In this document: in pieces, positions 17,564-26,729 of the stretch
Layout of the letters: each line of letters begins with the position of its first letter
Position numbering within the stretch: position 1 is the first letter of the stretch
Assembly: GCF_002216065.1 (NCBI RefSeq)
Contig: NZ_CP022282.1
Location: forward strand, 806,001-870,000
DNA: 64,000 nt
From: Chryseobacterium sp. T16E-39
Lineage (GTDB): Bacteria; Bacteroidota; Bacteroidia; Flavobacteriales; Weeksellaceae
Direction: 5' to 3'
Position numbers and translations under genes: made by a program
The notes under the pieces: model-generated
What the model was told of the DNA's origin: nothing
Seen by the model: the letters and a program-made list of their open reading frames with translations, nothing else
The model's database searches: none

Positions 17564-18490
17564 ATGGAAAATCTCAACTTTGAATCCAATTCATTATTAG
17601 AATTATACAATCATCTCAACCTTTCAGTAAATCTTATTGATGCTGCTGAGGGATTTTCTATTTTTAATTTAAAGGATATTGGTTTTAAACTTCCTTATCA
17701 ATCGACGTCTTACAGACCTAACTTTTTTTCTTTCCTTTTTGTCAAAGATGGAATAGGACACTATACCATTGACGAACATACATTTGAAGTAAAACCACAT
17801 TCAGTTTATTTTACCAATCCAAGTAACTATAGAACCTTCGGTTGGGATAAGATTGAAGAGATCTACCTGATCACCTTTGATGAAACTTTTTTAAAGAAAT
17901 ACATCAGCAAAGAAATTTTCGTTGACTTTCCTTTTTTATTAACGGAGAAGATTAAACCTAAAATGGTAACCGATGAGTTTTATCAAAAGGCAGAATATAT
18001 TTATCTTCAGATTCAATCCGAATACACCAGCAATTCTCCTGAAAAATATAAGATCATTGGTCATCTGCTGGCAGTTTTATTTTATAAAATCAAAGAATAT
18101 TTCTGGCAGGATTATGATCCTATTTATGAAGGAAACAGAAGTTCACAAATCGTAAAGTCCTTTAAACAACTTTTGGAAAAACATTACCGTGAACTTAGCA
18201 CAGGCTATACAGATATCGTTTTTAGAGTACAGGATTACGCTGATGCACAAAACCTCCATCCTAACTATCTAAGTTCTGTTATTAAATCTAAAACAGGAAA
18301 ACCTATCGCAACCTGGATTGCTGAAAAAACAATTTCTGAAGCGAAGTCTTTATTAAAAAACTCTTCCATCTCTATTAAGGAAATCACCTATAAACTTGGA
18401 TTTTCTGAGGCTGCACACTTCAGTAATTACTTTAAGAAACATACTCAGACTACACCTGCCCAATATCGCAAAGATCTGAAAGAAAATTAA
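17564..18490 (+). CDS. AraC family transcriptional regulator
   Basis: This 308-residue regulator has an N-terminal cupin-like sensing domain (about 30-130, with FEVKPHSVYFTNPSNYRTFG) and a C-terminal pair of helix-turn-helix motifs (about 205-305). The second motif shows the typical ISIKEITYKLGFSEAAHFSN followed by YFKKHTQTTPAQYR. It lies 113 bp upstream of three co-directional short-chain dehydrogenase genes and probably controls one or more of them; this is inferred from position only. The effector is unknown. Confidence 0.92.
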   Translation: MENLNFESNSLLELYNHLNLSVNLIDAAEGFSIFNLKDIGFKLPYQSTSYRPNFFSFLFVKDGIGHYTIDEHTFEVKPHSVYFTNPSNYRTFGWDKIEEIYLITFDETFLKKYISKEIFVDFPFLLTEKIKPKMVTDEFYQKAEYIYLQIQSEYTSNSPEKYKIIGHLLAVLFYKIKEYFWQDYDPIYEGNRSSQIVKSFKQLLEKHYRELSTGYTDIVFRVQDYADAQNLHPNYLSSVIKSKTGKPIATWIAEKTISEAKSLLKNSSISIKEITYKLGFSEAAHFSNYFKKHTQTTPAQYRKDLKEN

Positions 18491-18603
18491 TACTGCTTTA
18501 TCCAACATATTTGAAATTTGCAAATAATGCTTTAGTTTTTGCAACAAATACCCCTTGTCCTCATTCTACCTTTGTCCTATAAAATTTAAACATCCAAAAA
18601 GAC

Positions 18604-19344
18604 ATGAACAATTTATCAGGAAAAGTAGTATTAGTTACAGGAGCTTCAAAAGGAATAGGAGCTGAAGTAGCAAAAAGATTAGGAGAAGCCAATGCCAAAG
18701 TAATAGTAAACTTTGCAGGAAGCAAAGCTGAAGCAGATGACGTGGTAAACTCAATTAAAGAAAAAGGAGGAGATGCTATCGCTGTTCAGGCAGACGTAAG
18801 CAAAACCGAAGATGTACAGTCACTTTTCGATCAGGCTATTGCTCATTACGGAAGAGTAGATGTACTGATCAACAACGCAGGAGTGATGATCACAAAAACA
18901 ATTCAGGAAACTACCGACGAAGAATTTGACCGTCAATTCAACATCAATGTAAAAGGAGTATTCAATACCCTGCGTGAAGCAGCCACCAAATTAGCGGATA
19001 ATGGAACTATTATCAATTTTTCAACCTCTGTTAACCGTTTAATGTTACCTGGATACGCAACGTATGTGGCAACAAAATCAGCTGTAGAACAACTCACCAG
19101 AGTTTTCTCAAGGGAGGTCGGGAACAGAGGAATTAATGTCAATTCTGTTTCGCCTGGTCCAACAGCAACAGCTCTTTTTCTTAATGGAAAACCGAAAGAA
19201 GTAATTGACAGACTTGCATCATTAAATCCTTTTGGAAGAATCGCAGAAACCGATGATATTGCAAATGTAGTCGTATTTCTTGCCAGCGATGAAGCTAAAT
19301 GGATCAATGCTCAGAATATTGGAGTGAACGGAGGAATGGCTTAA
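18604..19344 (+). CDS. Short-chain dehydrogenase/reductase (SDR)
   Basis: This 246-residue classical SDR has the cofactor motif TGASKGIG (about 13-20), the NNAG motif, and the catalytic Ser plus Y-x3-K in FSTSVNRLMLPGYATYVATK. The typical PG motif (VSPGPTATALF) and the C-terminal VNGGMA are also present. It reduces or oxidises a carbonyl/alcohol with NAD(P)H; the resemblance to 3-oxoacyl-ACP reductase is general and the substrate is unknown. It is followed by a phrase-repeat element and then a paralogous SDR, so the two look like diverged duplicates. Confidence 0.92.
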   Translation: MNNLSGKVVLVTGASKGIGAEVAKRLGEANAKVIVNFAGSKAEADDVVNSIKEKGGDAIAVQADVSKTEDVQSLFDQAIAHYGRVDVLINNAGVMITKTIQETTDEEFDRQFNINVKGVFNTLREAATKLADNGTIINFSTSVNRLMLPGYATYVATKSAVEQLTRVFSREVGNRGINVNSVSPGPTATALFLNGKPKEVIDRLASLNPFGRIAETDDIANVVVFLASDEAKWINAQNIGVNGGMA

Positions 19345-19347
19345 GTA

Positions 19348-19520
19348 AGTTGAAAGTGGAAAATTGAAAATGGAAAGTGGGGAGGTTCGGGGTTCGAGTT
19401 TCCGAGAGTCTTAGAGTTCTGACAATAGATAATCTGATCTCTAATTTGTGAATCTGACATCTGATATCTAGTATCTAATTCTCCACTTTCAACTTTCAAC
19501 TTTCAACTTTCAACTTTCAA
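19348..19520. repeat. Heptamer-phrase element, copy 2 (opposite orientation)
   Basis: About 173 bp, close to the reverse complement of 15831-15998 (shared phrases include GAGAATTAGATACTAGA and CAAATTAGAGATCAG). The right end carries about five tandem CTTTCAA heptamers against about two in copy 1. It begins 3 bp after the SDR stop. Confidence 0.8.
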
Positions 19521-19565
19521 TTATCATAAATACATTTTACATTAATACACAAATACAATAAAAAC

Positions 19566-20321
19566 ATGAACAACAATTTACATGGCAAAACAGCCTTAAT
19601 TACAGGCTCAGCCAGAGGTTTAGGTAAAGCTATTGCAGAGCGTTATGCTGCTCTGGGAGCAAATATCATCATCAATTATTCAAAGGACAAATCTTCAGCG
19701 GATGAAGTAGTTTCTAATATCAAAGCTATGAATGTAGGCGTAATTGCTGTACAAGCAGATGTGAGTAAAGTTGCTGATATAGAAAAACTTTTCGACGAAG
19801 CTAAAAAAGCCTTCGGAAAGATTGATATTGTAGTTGCCAACGCAGGAATAGAAATGGTAGAAACTCCTGTGACAGCATTTACGGAAGAACAGTTTGACCG
19901 GTTATTCAGTATCAACACCAAAGGAGCTTATTTTACAATGCAGCAGGCCGCTAAAAACATTGAAGATAATGGCCGTATCATTTACATAGCTTCCAGTACT
20001 ACGGCGTTTCCGGTTCAGGGAATGGCAGTATATGGTGGAAGTAAAACAACACCAAGATATATGGTAGATGTGCTCTCAAAAGAAATTGGACACCGTGGAG
20101 TTACCGTTAATTCCATTATCCCTTTTGCCGTTGATCATTCCGGTATTTTTACTGAAGCAAACAGCTATCCTGAATTAAGGAAATCGCTAATCGACAGCTG
20201 CCCGATGGGAAGACTTGCAGAAGTAGAGGATGTTGCCAATGCAGCAGAGTTTTTTGCCAGTGATTTGTCATCGTTTGTCAATGGACAACACCTTTTGGTG
20301 AATGGCGGAGCCAACCAATAA
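19566..20321 (+). CDS. Short-chain dehydrogenase/reductase (SDR)
   Basis: This 251-residue classical SDR has the cofactor motif TGSARGLG (about 14-21) and VVANAGIE in place of the usual NNAG. The catalytic Ser and Y-x3-K lie in IASSTTAFPVQGMAVYGGSK, and the C-terminal region LVNGGANQ is typical of the family. It resembles the SDR at 18604-19344 in length and layout, suggesting a tandem duplication with divergence. No substrate can be assigned. Position downstream of an AraC gene suggests common regulation, although a 221-bp repeat-containing gap separates the two SDR genes. Confidence 0.9.
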   Translation: MNNNLHGKTALITGSARGLGKAIAERYAALGANIIINYSKDKSSADEVVSNIKAMNVGVIAVQADVSKVADIEKLFDEAKKAFGKIDIVVANAGIEMVETPVTAFTEEQFDRLFSINTKGAYFTMQQAAKNIEDNGRIIYIASSTTAFPVQGMAVYGGSKTTPRYMVDVLSKEIGHRGVTVNSIIPFAVDHSGIFTEANSYPELRKSLIDSCPMGRLAEVEDVANAAEFFASDLSSFVNGQHLLVNGGANQ

Positions 20322-20429
20322 TTCCGTATTCTTTTAGTCAATCCCCGTTTCGGCTTGTTTTTCTCCCCATTTCGGTTTATTCAAATGCTCCAAAAGCATA
20401 GAAATTTGCAGTGTACTAAAAAAAGAAAA

Positions 20430-21269
20430 ATGAATAAAACCGTATTAATTACCGGAGCATCATCCGGTATTGGGAAAGCAACGGCACTGTACTTTGCAAA
20501 GAATAAATGGAATGTTATTGCCACTATGCGAAATCCTGAAAAAGAAAAGGAACTGAATCAATATGAAAATGTATTAGTTACCGAATTGGAGGTAACGGAT
20601 AATGATTCTATTCAGAAGGCAATCCATCATGGAATAGAACAGTTTGGAAAAATTGATGCTGTGATTAACAATGCAGGGTATGGACAACAGGGAATTTTCG
20701 AGGCGGTAACTCCTGAAAAGATCAGAGCACAATTTGACGTGAATGTTTTTGGGGTTATGAATGTTACCAGAGCCATATTACCTCATTTCAGAGCCAATAA
20801 TTCAGGAACTGTTCTTAATATAACATCTGGAGCGGGTAGGGTAACCACTCCTTTATTATCTGTTTACAGCGCTTCAAAATTCGCTATAGAAGGCTTTTCA
20901 GAGTCATTAGCATTCGAATTGAATTCTCAGAATATTAAAGTAAAGATCGTAGAACCCGGATACATTGCCACCTCTTTTTATGAAAGAGCTAATCAAGAAT
21001 TTGCATTTGATCCGTCATTAGAAGATTACAAAAGTTTTTCTGAAGAAATGGCTTTATTCTTCAAATCTTTTGAGGGTGGAAGCAATCTTTATTCTTCTGA
21101 CGATGTAGCGCATGTAATTTATACAGCAGTAACAGATAATACGAACCAGCTTCGTTATATTGCTGGTCCAGATATTGAACCCTTATTCGAAATCCGAAAT
21201 AGCAAACCGGATCAGGAATATGTGAATACTCTTAGACACCTATTTATGCCGGATGGGTTTAAAAATTAA
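20430..21269 (+). CDS. Short-chain dehydrogenase/reductase (SDR)
   Basis: This 279-residue oxidoreductase starts MNKTVLITGASSGIGKATAL, with the glycine-rich cofactor motif at about 8-14. It continues with VINNAGYGQQG, the catalytic serine in NITSGAGR and Y-x3-K in YSASK. The longer C-terminal region resembles SDRs annotated as retinol- or ketoreductase-like. The ATG at 20430 follows a purine-rich AAAAAAAGAAAA stretch and is preferred over an upstream in-frame start at 20355 that adds a 25-residue unconserved extension. A hairpin terminator follows at 21281. Confidence 0.9.
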   Translation: MNKTVLITGASSGIGKATALYFAKNKWNVIATMRNPEKEKELNQYENVLVTELEVTDNDSIQKAIHHGIEQFGKIDAVINNAGYGQQGIFEAVTPEKIRAQFDVNVFGVMNVTRAILPHFRANNSGTVLNITSGAGRVTTPLLSVYSASKFAIEGFSESLAFELNSQNIKVKIVEPGYIATSFYERANQEFAFDPSLEDYKSFSEEMALFFKSFEGGSNLYSSDDVAHVIYTAVTDNTNQLRYIAGPDIEPLFEIRNSKPDQEYVNTLRHLFMPDGFKN

Positions 21270-21280
21270 AATGAATTTTA

Positions 21281-21312
21281 AAGTCTGCAAGCTATTCTAT
21301 TGCAGACTTTTT
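21281..21312 (+). terminator. Terminator after the third SDR
   Basis: AAGTCTGCAA (21281-21290) pairs perfectly with TTGCAGACTT (21300-21309) around a 9-nt loop, followed by TTT. It lies 12 bp after the SDR stop. Confidence 0.85.
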
Positions 21313-21336
21313 ACATGTTTACATATCTTATTTCCT

Positions 21337-21344
21337 TATTTTTG
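21337..21344 (+). promoter_or_regulatory. Predicted -7 element of the AraC gene at 21406
   Basis: TATTTTTG matches TAnnTTTG and lies 61 bp before the ATG, just past the preceding terminator. Confidence 0.55.
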
Positions 21345-21405
21345 TACCTACAGCCATAATGGAAATGAGATCATTTATATTAATTAATCATTAAAACAGA
21401 TCAAA

Positions 21406-22326
21406 ATGATCGATCAGTCTATAAAAAAGAACAATCTGAGTTATTTTGACTCCGTTTCAGAATTGACCAAAGCATTTGGTACTAGCCAACCGTTACATCC
21501 TTTAATTGTTTTATTTAATCATGATACAATTGCTTCAGGATCCGAAGTACAGCAGTTGGTGACCAATTTTTATATGCTCTCTTATAAAAGTAATCTGAAA
21601 GGAAAATTAAAATACGGACAGGGGTATTATGATTTTGATGAAGGAGGTTTAATTTTTGTTGCTCCAAATCAGGCATTATCTGTGGTTGACGGAAATGACA
21701 GATGTGAGGGAATGAGCCTGTTTTTTCATCCAGATTTCCTTTTATCATATCCGCTGGGAAAAACAATTTCCAAATATGGTTTTTTCTCATACAATATCAA
21801 TGAAGCGCTGCATTTATCAGAGCGTGAAAAGAAGAAGATCATCAGTATTTTTGAAGATATAAAGCAGGAGCTTGATGCATCAATAGATGATGTAAGTCAG
21901 GATCTTATTGTATCCTACCTGGAAGTCCTTCTTAATTACAGCAACCGGTTCTATAAACGTCAGTTTATCACCCGAAAAGTAATCAATCACACCATTATTG
22001 GAAAATTTGAAGCTCTTTTATCAGAGTATTTTAATGATGAAATTTCTTTAAACAAAGGCTTACCAAGTGTAAAATATTTTTCAGACCAACTTCTTCTTTC
22101 CTCAAACTATTTAAGTGATCTCCTTAGAAATTACACAGGAATGAATACCCAGCAACATATTCATTTAAAGCTCATTGATAAGGCCAAAGAAAAATTAACT
22201 TCAACTGATCTCAGCATTTCCGAAATTGCTTACGACTTAGGTTTTGAGCATCCCCAGTCTTTCAATAAACTGTTCAAGGCAAAAACAAAACAATCTCCTT
22301 TGCAGTACAGACAATCGTTGAATTAA
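21406..22326 (+). CDS. AraC family transcriptional regulator
   Basis: This 306-residue regulator has an N-terminal ligand-sensing region (about 30-150) and a C-terminal AraC DNA-binding domain. The C-terminal helix-turn-helix is seen in LSISEIAYDLGFEHPQSFNK followed by LFKAKTKQSPLQYRQS. It has its own predicted promoter (TATTTTTG) and is followed after 39 bp by a secreted serine hydrolase gene, which could be a target. No effector can be deduced. Confidence 0.92.
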   Translation: MIDQSIKKNNLSYFDSVSELTKAFGTSQPLHPLIVLFNHDTIASGSEVQQLVTNFYMLSYKSNLKGKLKYGQGYYDFDEGGLIFVAPNQALSVVDGNDRCEGMSLFFHPDFLLSYPLGKTISKYGFFSYNINEALHLSEREKKKIISIFEDIKQELDASIDDVSQDLIVSYLEVLLNYSNRFYKRQFITRKVINHTIIGKFEALLSEYFNDEISLNKGLPSVKYFSDQLLLSSNYLSDLLRNYTGMNTQQHIHLKLIDKAKEKLTSTDLSISEIAYDLGFEHPQSFNKLFKAKTKQSPLQYRQSLN

Positions 22327-22365
22327 AGAATATCGTTTACTCCTTTTTATATAATCCACAATTCT

Positions 22366-23481
22366 ATGCGTTTACTATTTTTATCAGTTTTAATCCTTAT
22401 TTTACCTTCTAATGGATATGCTCAAAACACAGAATTGGCATTCCAAAAGATCGTCGATTCTTCTTTTCTTGCCCATCCTGAAACAATTGGACTTCTTGTA
22501 CATATAGAATCTCCTCACCAGAATATTTCATGGAGCTATACCACTGGTAAAAATGGCATAAATAATAATGAAAAATTGAATTCCGGACAACCTCTTCTTA
22601 TAGCCAGTAATACAAAACCATACATAGCAGCAACAATCCTGAAATTGATTGAAAAGAAGAAAATGAACCTCCGACAGCCTCTTAAAGATCTATTAACATC
22701 CAAAACATCCCACCTTCTTTCTGCAGCAGGTTATGATCTAAATACGATCACCTTGTTTCATTTAATGTCTCATACATCAGGAATCAGAGATTATGTGACA
22801 GAAAGCTATTTTAGTTTTATCAGTACACATAAAAACTATAACTGGACAAGAGATGAACAGATTATTTTAGCTACAAAAGAAGGGAAACCATTGGCACAAC
22901 CGGGATCTATATTTAAATATGCAGATATCAATTACGTTTTATTGTCAGAAATTATTGAGCAAAAAACTGGGAAACCATTTTATGAAGCAGTTCATTCATT
23001 GCTTGAATTAAAAAAACATCATCTCACAAACACATGGTTTGTCCAGCTTGAAAAAAAACCTGAAAATTCTCTTCTATTGGTTAACCAGTATTGGAGCAGT
23101 TTTCAATGGGAAATCAAAGATATCAATCCGTCGTGGGATCTCTATGGAGGAGGAGGGATGGCTTCTAATGTATATGAAATGGCAAAATTCTTCCAATTAC
23201 TTTTTAACGGACAAATCATAAAAGATCAGGAGATACTAAAGCTAATGTATACAGATGTTTCTCCTGATCTTGATATCAACTATTGTCTGGGTATCAGAAA
23301 GATAAAGGCAGGCAATATGACTGAATTTAATCATGGAGGTGGATTGGGAACTGATGTTTCTTATATCCCGGAATTAAATGCAACCATTTCGATAGCTTCT
23401 GTAGATGCAGCCAAAAGAAATATTGCAGTAGACATAAGTAAAATTTTAGCCCTTAAGTTGAAATCAATTTCTACAAAATGA
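22366..23481 (+). CDS. Secreted serine hydrolase, beta-lactamase/D-Ala-D-Ala carboxypeptidase-like
   Basis: This 371-residue protein has a signal peptide (cleavage after about A19, GYA-Q) and the class C/penicillin-binding fold. The catalytic S-x2-K is S81-N-T-K84 in IASNTKPYIAA, the tyrosine motif is FKYADINYVLL (Y-A-D in place of the usual Y-S/A-N), and FNHGGGLGTDVSY provides the H-x-G element. Such proteins are periplasmic or surface peptidases and esterases; true beta-lactamase activity is uncertain. The Y-x-D variation is worth noting but occurs in other family members. A hairpin terminator follows. Confidence 0.87.
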   Translation: MRLLFLSVLILILPSNGYAQNTELAFQKIVDSSFLAHPETIGLLVHIESPHQNISWSYTTGKNGINNNEKLNSGQPLLIASNTKPYIAATILKLIEKKKMNLRQPLKDLLTSKTSHLLSAAGYDLNTITLFHLMSHTSGIRDYVTESYFSFISTHKNYNWTRDEQIILATKEGKPLAQPGSIFKYADINYVLLSEIIEQKTGKPFYEAVHSLLELKKHHLTNTWFVQLEKKPENSLLLVNQYWSSFQWEIKDINPSWDLYGGGGMASNVYEMAKFFQLLFNGQIIKDQEILKLMYTDVSPDLDINYCLGIRKIKAGNMTEFNHGGGLGTDVSYIPELNATISIASVDAAKRNIAVDISKILALKLKSISTK

Positions 23482-23510
23482 TTTTCTTTTGTGAAACAAA
23501 TAAATAAGGA

Positions 23511-23540
23511 AATGAGCCACTGTATGATGGCTCATTTTTT
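23511..23540 (+). terminator. Terminator after the serine hydrolase
   Basis: AATGAGCCA (23511-23519) pairs with TGGCTCATT (23528-23536) around an 8-nt loop and is followed by TTTTT. Confidence 0.85.
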
Positions 23541-23567
23541 GAATATTCCTTTCCAAAATGAATTCCT

Positions 23568-24275
23568 ATGTTATCCATATTTCTCTTAGAGCTTAACTGG
23601 AAAGAATTACTAATGGGACACGAAGAATGGTCATTTATTCTGGAAATTATTCTTCGTACAGCCATTATGTTTTTGACAATCATTATAGGGCTTCGGATTT
23701 TGGGGAAAAGGGGAGTTAAACAACTTTCTATTTTTGAACTTGTAGTTATCATTGGCTTAGGCTCAGCTGCAGGTGATCCTATGTTCAATAAAGATGTCGG
23801 AATTGTTTCTTCAGTCATTGTTTTTATTGTTATCATCTTACTTTACAGCGTTGTTACCTATCTGATAGGAAAATACAAAAAAATAGAAAAACTCATTGAA
23901 GGTACTTCAATCTGCCTGATCGAAAACGGACAATTCTCCATTGAAAATTTCAAAAAAGAAAACCTTGGGAGTGACGAATTCTTCGCAGAGTTACGATTAA
24001 AAGGGATTTCACAGCTAGGACAAATTGAAATGGCCATTGAAGAAATTTCCGGTGAAATCAGTGTATTTTATTTTGAAGATTCTCAAGTGAAATATGGGCT
24101 CCCAATAATGCCTAATTCTCTTCAAAAACCTCTTAAATATCTTGATGAAGAAGCCCATTATTCCTGTACATTCTGCGGTCATACAGAAATGAAATCACCC
24201 GGAAATGCAGGAAGTTGTCGTATTTGTAAAAAGGATGAATGGGTCTTAGCCAGTAATAAAAAAAGGATAACCTAG
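23568..24275 (+). CDS. DUF421 (YetF/YcaP-type) membrane protein with C-terminal zinc-ribbon-like tail
   Basis: This 235-residue protein has three membrane helices (about 22-40, 55-75 and 82-102), followed by a soluble DUF421 domain whose LIENGQF segment is typical. The N-terminal GLRILGKRGVKQLSIFELVV is a strong DUF421 signature. The C-terminus has two paired cysteine motifs (SCTFCGH and SCRICKK), consistent with a metal-binding knuckle, which ordinary YetF proteins lack. The cellular role of the family is poorly known; membrane or stress functions have been suggested. The gene stands alone between a terminator and a long repeat region. Confidence 0.88.
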   Translation: MLSIFLLELNWKELLMGHEEWSFILEIILRTAIMFLTIIIGLRILGKRGVKQLSIFELVVIIGLGSAAGDPMFNKDVGIVSSVIVFIVIILLYSVVTYLIGKYKKIEKLIEGTSICLIENGQFSIENFKKENLGSDEFFAELRLKGISQLGQIEMAIEEISGEISVFYFEDSQVKYGLPIMPNSLQKPLKYLDEEAHYSCTFCGHTEMKSPGNAGSCRICKKDEWVLASNKKRIT

Positions 24276-24301
24276 ATTTCAAACTGCGAGAATTTAAATT
24301 A

Positions 24302-24591
24302 AACCACAAACCGAAGGTTCGACGTAGACAAAAGTCACAAAAGTTTTTAAACACTCTGTCATTACGAACGAATGTGAAGCAATCTCAACTCACAAAAGTC
24401 TTAACACTTAAGTTACTTTAAGTTTAATATATCCTGCACAAAAAGTACACATAAGTTAAGATAAAATCGAAGATTTTTTAATATTACATAAACTTCATCA
24501 GCGAAGCTACTCTTTGCAAACCTCAATAATAAACGGAATCATAATAAATCTTTGCGTTAAAATAAATCTGTGTCATCTGCTAGATCTGCAA
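24302..24591. repeat. Dispersed 290-bp intergenic element, copy 1
   Basis: This non-coding region closely matches the reverse complement of 38981-39269 over essentially its whole length. Shared phrases include ACCACAAACCGAAGGTTCGA, CAAAAGTCACAAAAGTTTTT, GAACGAATGTGAAGCAATCT and CTTCATCAGCGAAGCTACTC. No start-to-stop frame of protein-like composition is seen. The strong conservation between two loci 14 kb apart implies recent mobility or gene conversion, or a selected RNA or DNA role. Confidence 0.85.
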
Positions 24592-24837
24592 TAAAATAAA
24601 CAACTTTAGCCAATGCCATAATGCATAAATTAAATAGGCAAGCGTAAAATCTGACTCCGTTGAAGTTGTATTCTTTTTTCCTTATATTTGGTTATTCTTT
24701 TGGATCAGCCTTTGAAAAGCTGTGAAAAATTCGTTAATCATTAACCCTTTTTTAGCATTATTTCACTCTTTAATATAGTTTTCTGTATTCATTAGTGAAG
24801 GATTCGTATAAAACAGTAAAATACCAAATAATTACCC
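24592..24837 (+). promoter_or_regulatory. Upstream region of the ClC gene
   Basis: No gene. TATATTTG at 24683-24690 matches the TAnnTTTG -7 element and would give a leader of roughly 140 nt before the GTG at 24838. No riboswitch fold was recognised. Confidence 0.4.
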
Positions 24838-26685
24838 GTGAAGATTCACAATAAAAGAAAATACCTCAGTTTTCTTAAGTTTAAAAGAGATTTTCAGAAA
24901 TATGGTCTCGAAAAAGTTCGCAGTTATGAGCTTATTCTTCATTGGCTGAGCAACAGACTCAGCCGTAGCCAGTTTCTTATTCTTTCGGGTATTCTGGTAG
25001 GGTGTACTGCAGGGTTGGCAGGGGTAATTCTTAAAACACTGGTTCATACCATTCATTACTTCATTGTAAACAAAGTTCATTTTGAATATCAGATCCTTTT
25101 TTACATTGTTTTTCCGTTTTTAGGAATTGTGCTAACGACAAGTATTGTTCTAACCCTATTCAAGGGACAGGACAGAAAAGGGATAGGGGCTATTCTTTAT
25201 GAAATTGCCCAAAACTCCAGTGTCGTTTCTTCCGTGAAAATGTATTCACAGATCGTTCAAAGTGCCATTACGGTAGGACTTGGGGGATCTGCCGGACTGG
25301 AAAGTCCTATAGCTGTTACAGGTGCTGCCATTGGATCCAATTACGCACAAACGTATCGATTAGGATATAAAGAAAGGACTCTGCTTCTGGCAGCAGGTGC
25401 TACAGCAGGTATAGCCTCTGCATTCAATGCTCCTATAGCAGGAGTAATGTTTGCCTTTGAAATATTATTAACAGGAGTTGTTTTTTCAGACTTTATTCCT
25501 TTGGTTGTTGCAGCAGTCTGCGGAAGTCTTTTATCGAGAATATTACTTCAGGAGGATATCCTGTTCAGGTTTCATGCCAGAGAATCTTTTAATTATCATA
25601 ATGTTCCCTATTATCTGATACTGGGGATTGTTACCGGTTTATATGCCCGTTATTTTGTCGTTATTTCTCAAAAGGTAGAACATTTCATCAAAGAACTTAA
25701 AGTCTCCAGAATACGTAAAGCAATGATAGGTGGAGCAGCATTATCTTTACTTTGTGTATTATTTCCACCATTATTTGGAGAGGGATATGAAACCGTAAAA
25801 GATTTCACCAACGGTAACGCTCATTTTATTATTGAAAACAGTCTTTTCAGGTATTTTGAAATTGGAAACTGGACCGTTATTATTTTTCTGGTTCTTATAT
25901 GTCTTCTAAAAGCATTTGCCACGTCCATTACTATTTTTAGTGGCGGAAATGGGGGAAATTTTGCACCATCCCTTTTTGCTGGAGGTACGGTAGGTTTTCT
26001 TTTTGCTATGATCTGTAAACAAATCGGTTTTGAAGATGTACCGGTGACCAATCTTGTTCTTGTAGGGATGGCTGGAGCAATGAGCGGCGTATTGTATGCA
26101 CCTCTTACTGCGATTTTCCTTATTGCTGAATCGAGTTTCGGATATGATTTATTTATTCCTCTGATGATCGTTTCTGTAATGTCATACCTAATGGCAAAAT
26201 GGTTTTCGCCGATCTCCCCGGAATTAAAAAATATGGCCGATGAGGGAAAAATATTTACGCATGAACATGATAAGAATCTGATGTCTTCACTCCGAACAAA
26301 AGAGTTGATCGATTGGGATTCTCAAACCATTAATCATGATGCACCCCTCAATGATCTGTATGAATTAATCAAAAACGGGAAAAAGAATGTTTTTGCGATC
26401 GTAGATGATGAAAAGATGTTGAAAGGAATTTTAACATTGGATGATATCCGTCCGCTTCTTTTTAATAGAGATAAAGATGTATCATTAACTATCCAACAGT
26501 TGATGAAAGCTCCACCAGCCGTTATTCATCCTGAAGATGAGCCCTTAAAGATCATTCAAATATTTGATGAAACCGGTGTCTGGAATTTGCCTGTCGTTGA
26601 TATACATAACCGATTTATAGGATTTATTTCTAAATCTACTGTATTAATGAGTTACAGGGAATTATTGAAGAAATATTCCGACTAG
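24838..26685 (+). CDS. ClC family chloride channel/transporter with CBS domains
   Basis: This 615-residue protein has about 10-12 membrane segments, including the ClC signature regions GLGGSAGLESPIAVTGAAIG (the gating-glutamate region, here GLESP) and GGNGGNFAPSLFAGGTVG (G-x-F-x-P form). A C-terminal pair of CBS domains spans about 460-610 and includes LDDIRPLLF and FIGFISKSTVLM. The start is GTG; the next in-frame ATG lies far inside the first membrane region. ClC proteins move Cl- or exchange Cl-/H+; CBS domains often sense nucleotides. It lies 44 bp upstream of a two-component system and begins an ion-homeostasis block. Confidence 0.93.
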   Translation: MKIHNKRKYLSFLKFKRDFQKYGLEKVRSYELILHWLSNRLSRSQFLILSGILVGCTAGLAGVILKTLVHTIHYFIVNKVHFEYQILFYIVFPFLGIVLTTSIVLTLFKGQDRKGIGAILYEIAQNSSVVSSVKMYSQIVQSAITVGLGGSAGLESPIAVTGAAIGSNYAQTYRLGYKERTLLLAAGATAGIASAFNAPIAGVMFAFEILLTGVVFSDFIPLVVAAVCGSLLSRILLQEDILFRFHARESFNYHNVPYYLILGIVTGLYARYFVVISQKVEHFIKELKVSRIRKAMIGGAALSLLCVLFPPLFGEGYETVKDFTNGNAHFIIENSLFRYFEIGNWTVIIFLVLICLLKAFATSITIFSGGNGGNFAPSLFAGGTVGFLFAMICKQIGFEDVPVTNLVLVGMAGAMSGVLYAPLTAIFLIAESSFGYDLFIPLMIVSVMSYLMAKWFSPISPELKNMADEGKIFTHEHDKNLMSSLRTKELIDWDSQTINHDAPLNDLYELIKNGKKNVFAIVDDEKMLKGILTLDDIRPLLFNRDKDVSLTIQQLMKAPPAVIHPEDEPLKIIQIFDETGVWNLPVVDIHNRFIGFISKSTVLMSYRELLKKYSD

Positions 26686-26716
26686 ATCGGGTTTATTTTA
26701 CCGAAACAATATTTGA

Positions 26717-26724
26717 TACCTTTG
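26717..26724 (+). promoter_or_regulatory. Predicted -7 element giving a near-leaderless response-regulator mRNA
   Basis: TACCTTTG matches TAnnTTTG and ends only 5 bp before the ATG at 26730, so transcription should start at or within a base or two of the start codon. Confidence 0.55.
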
Positions 26725-26729
26725 CAGAT

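Noticed and set aside
19483..19521. CTTTCAA tandem heptamers as CRISPR or phase-variation tract
   Set aside because: Units are contiguous without spacers and lie outside coding sequence; they belong to the dispersed phrase element.
24302..24591. CRISPR array
   Set aside because: No regularly spaced repeat units; the similarity is one long element with a distant inverted copy.
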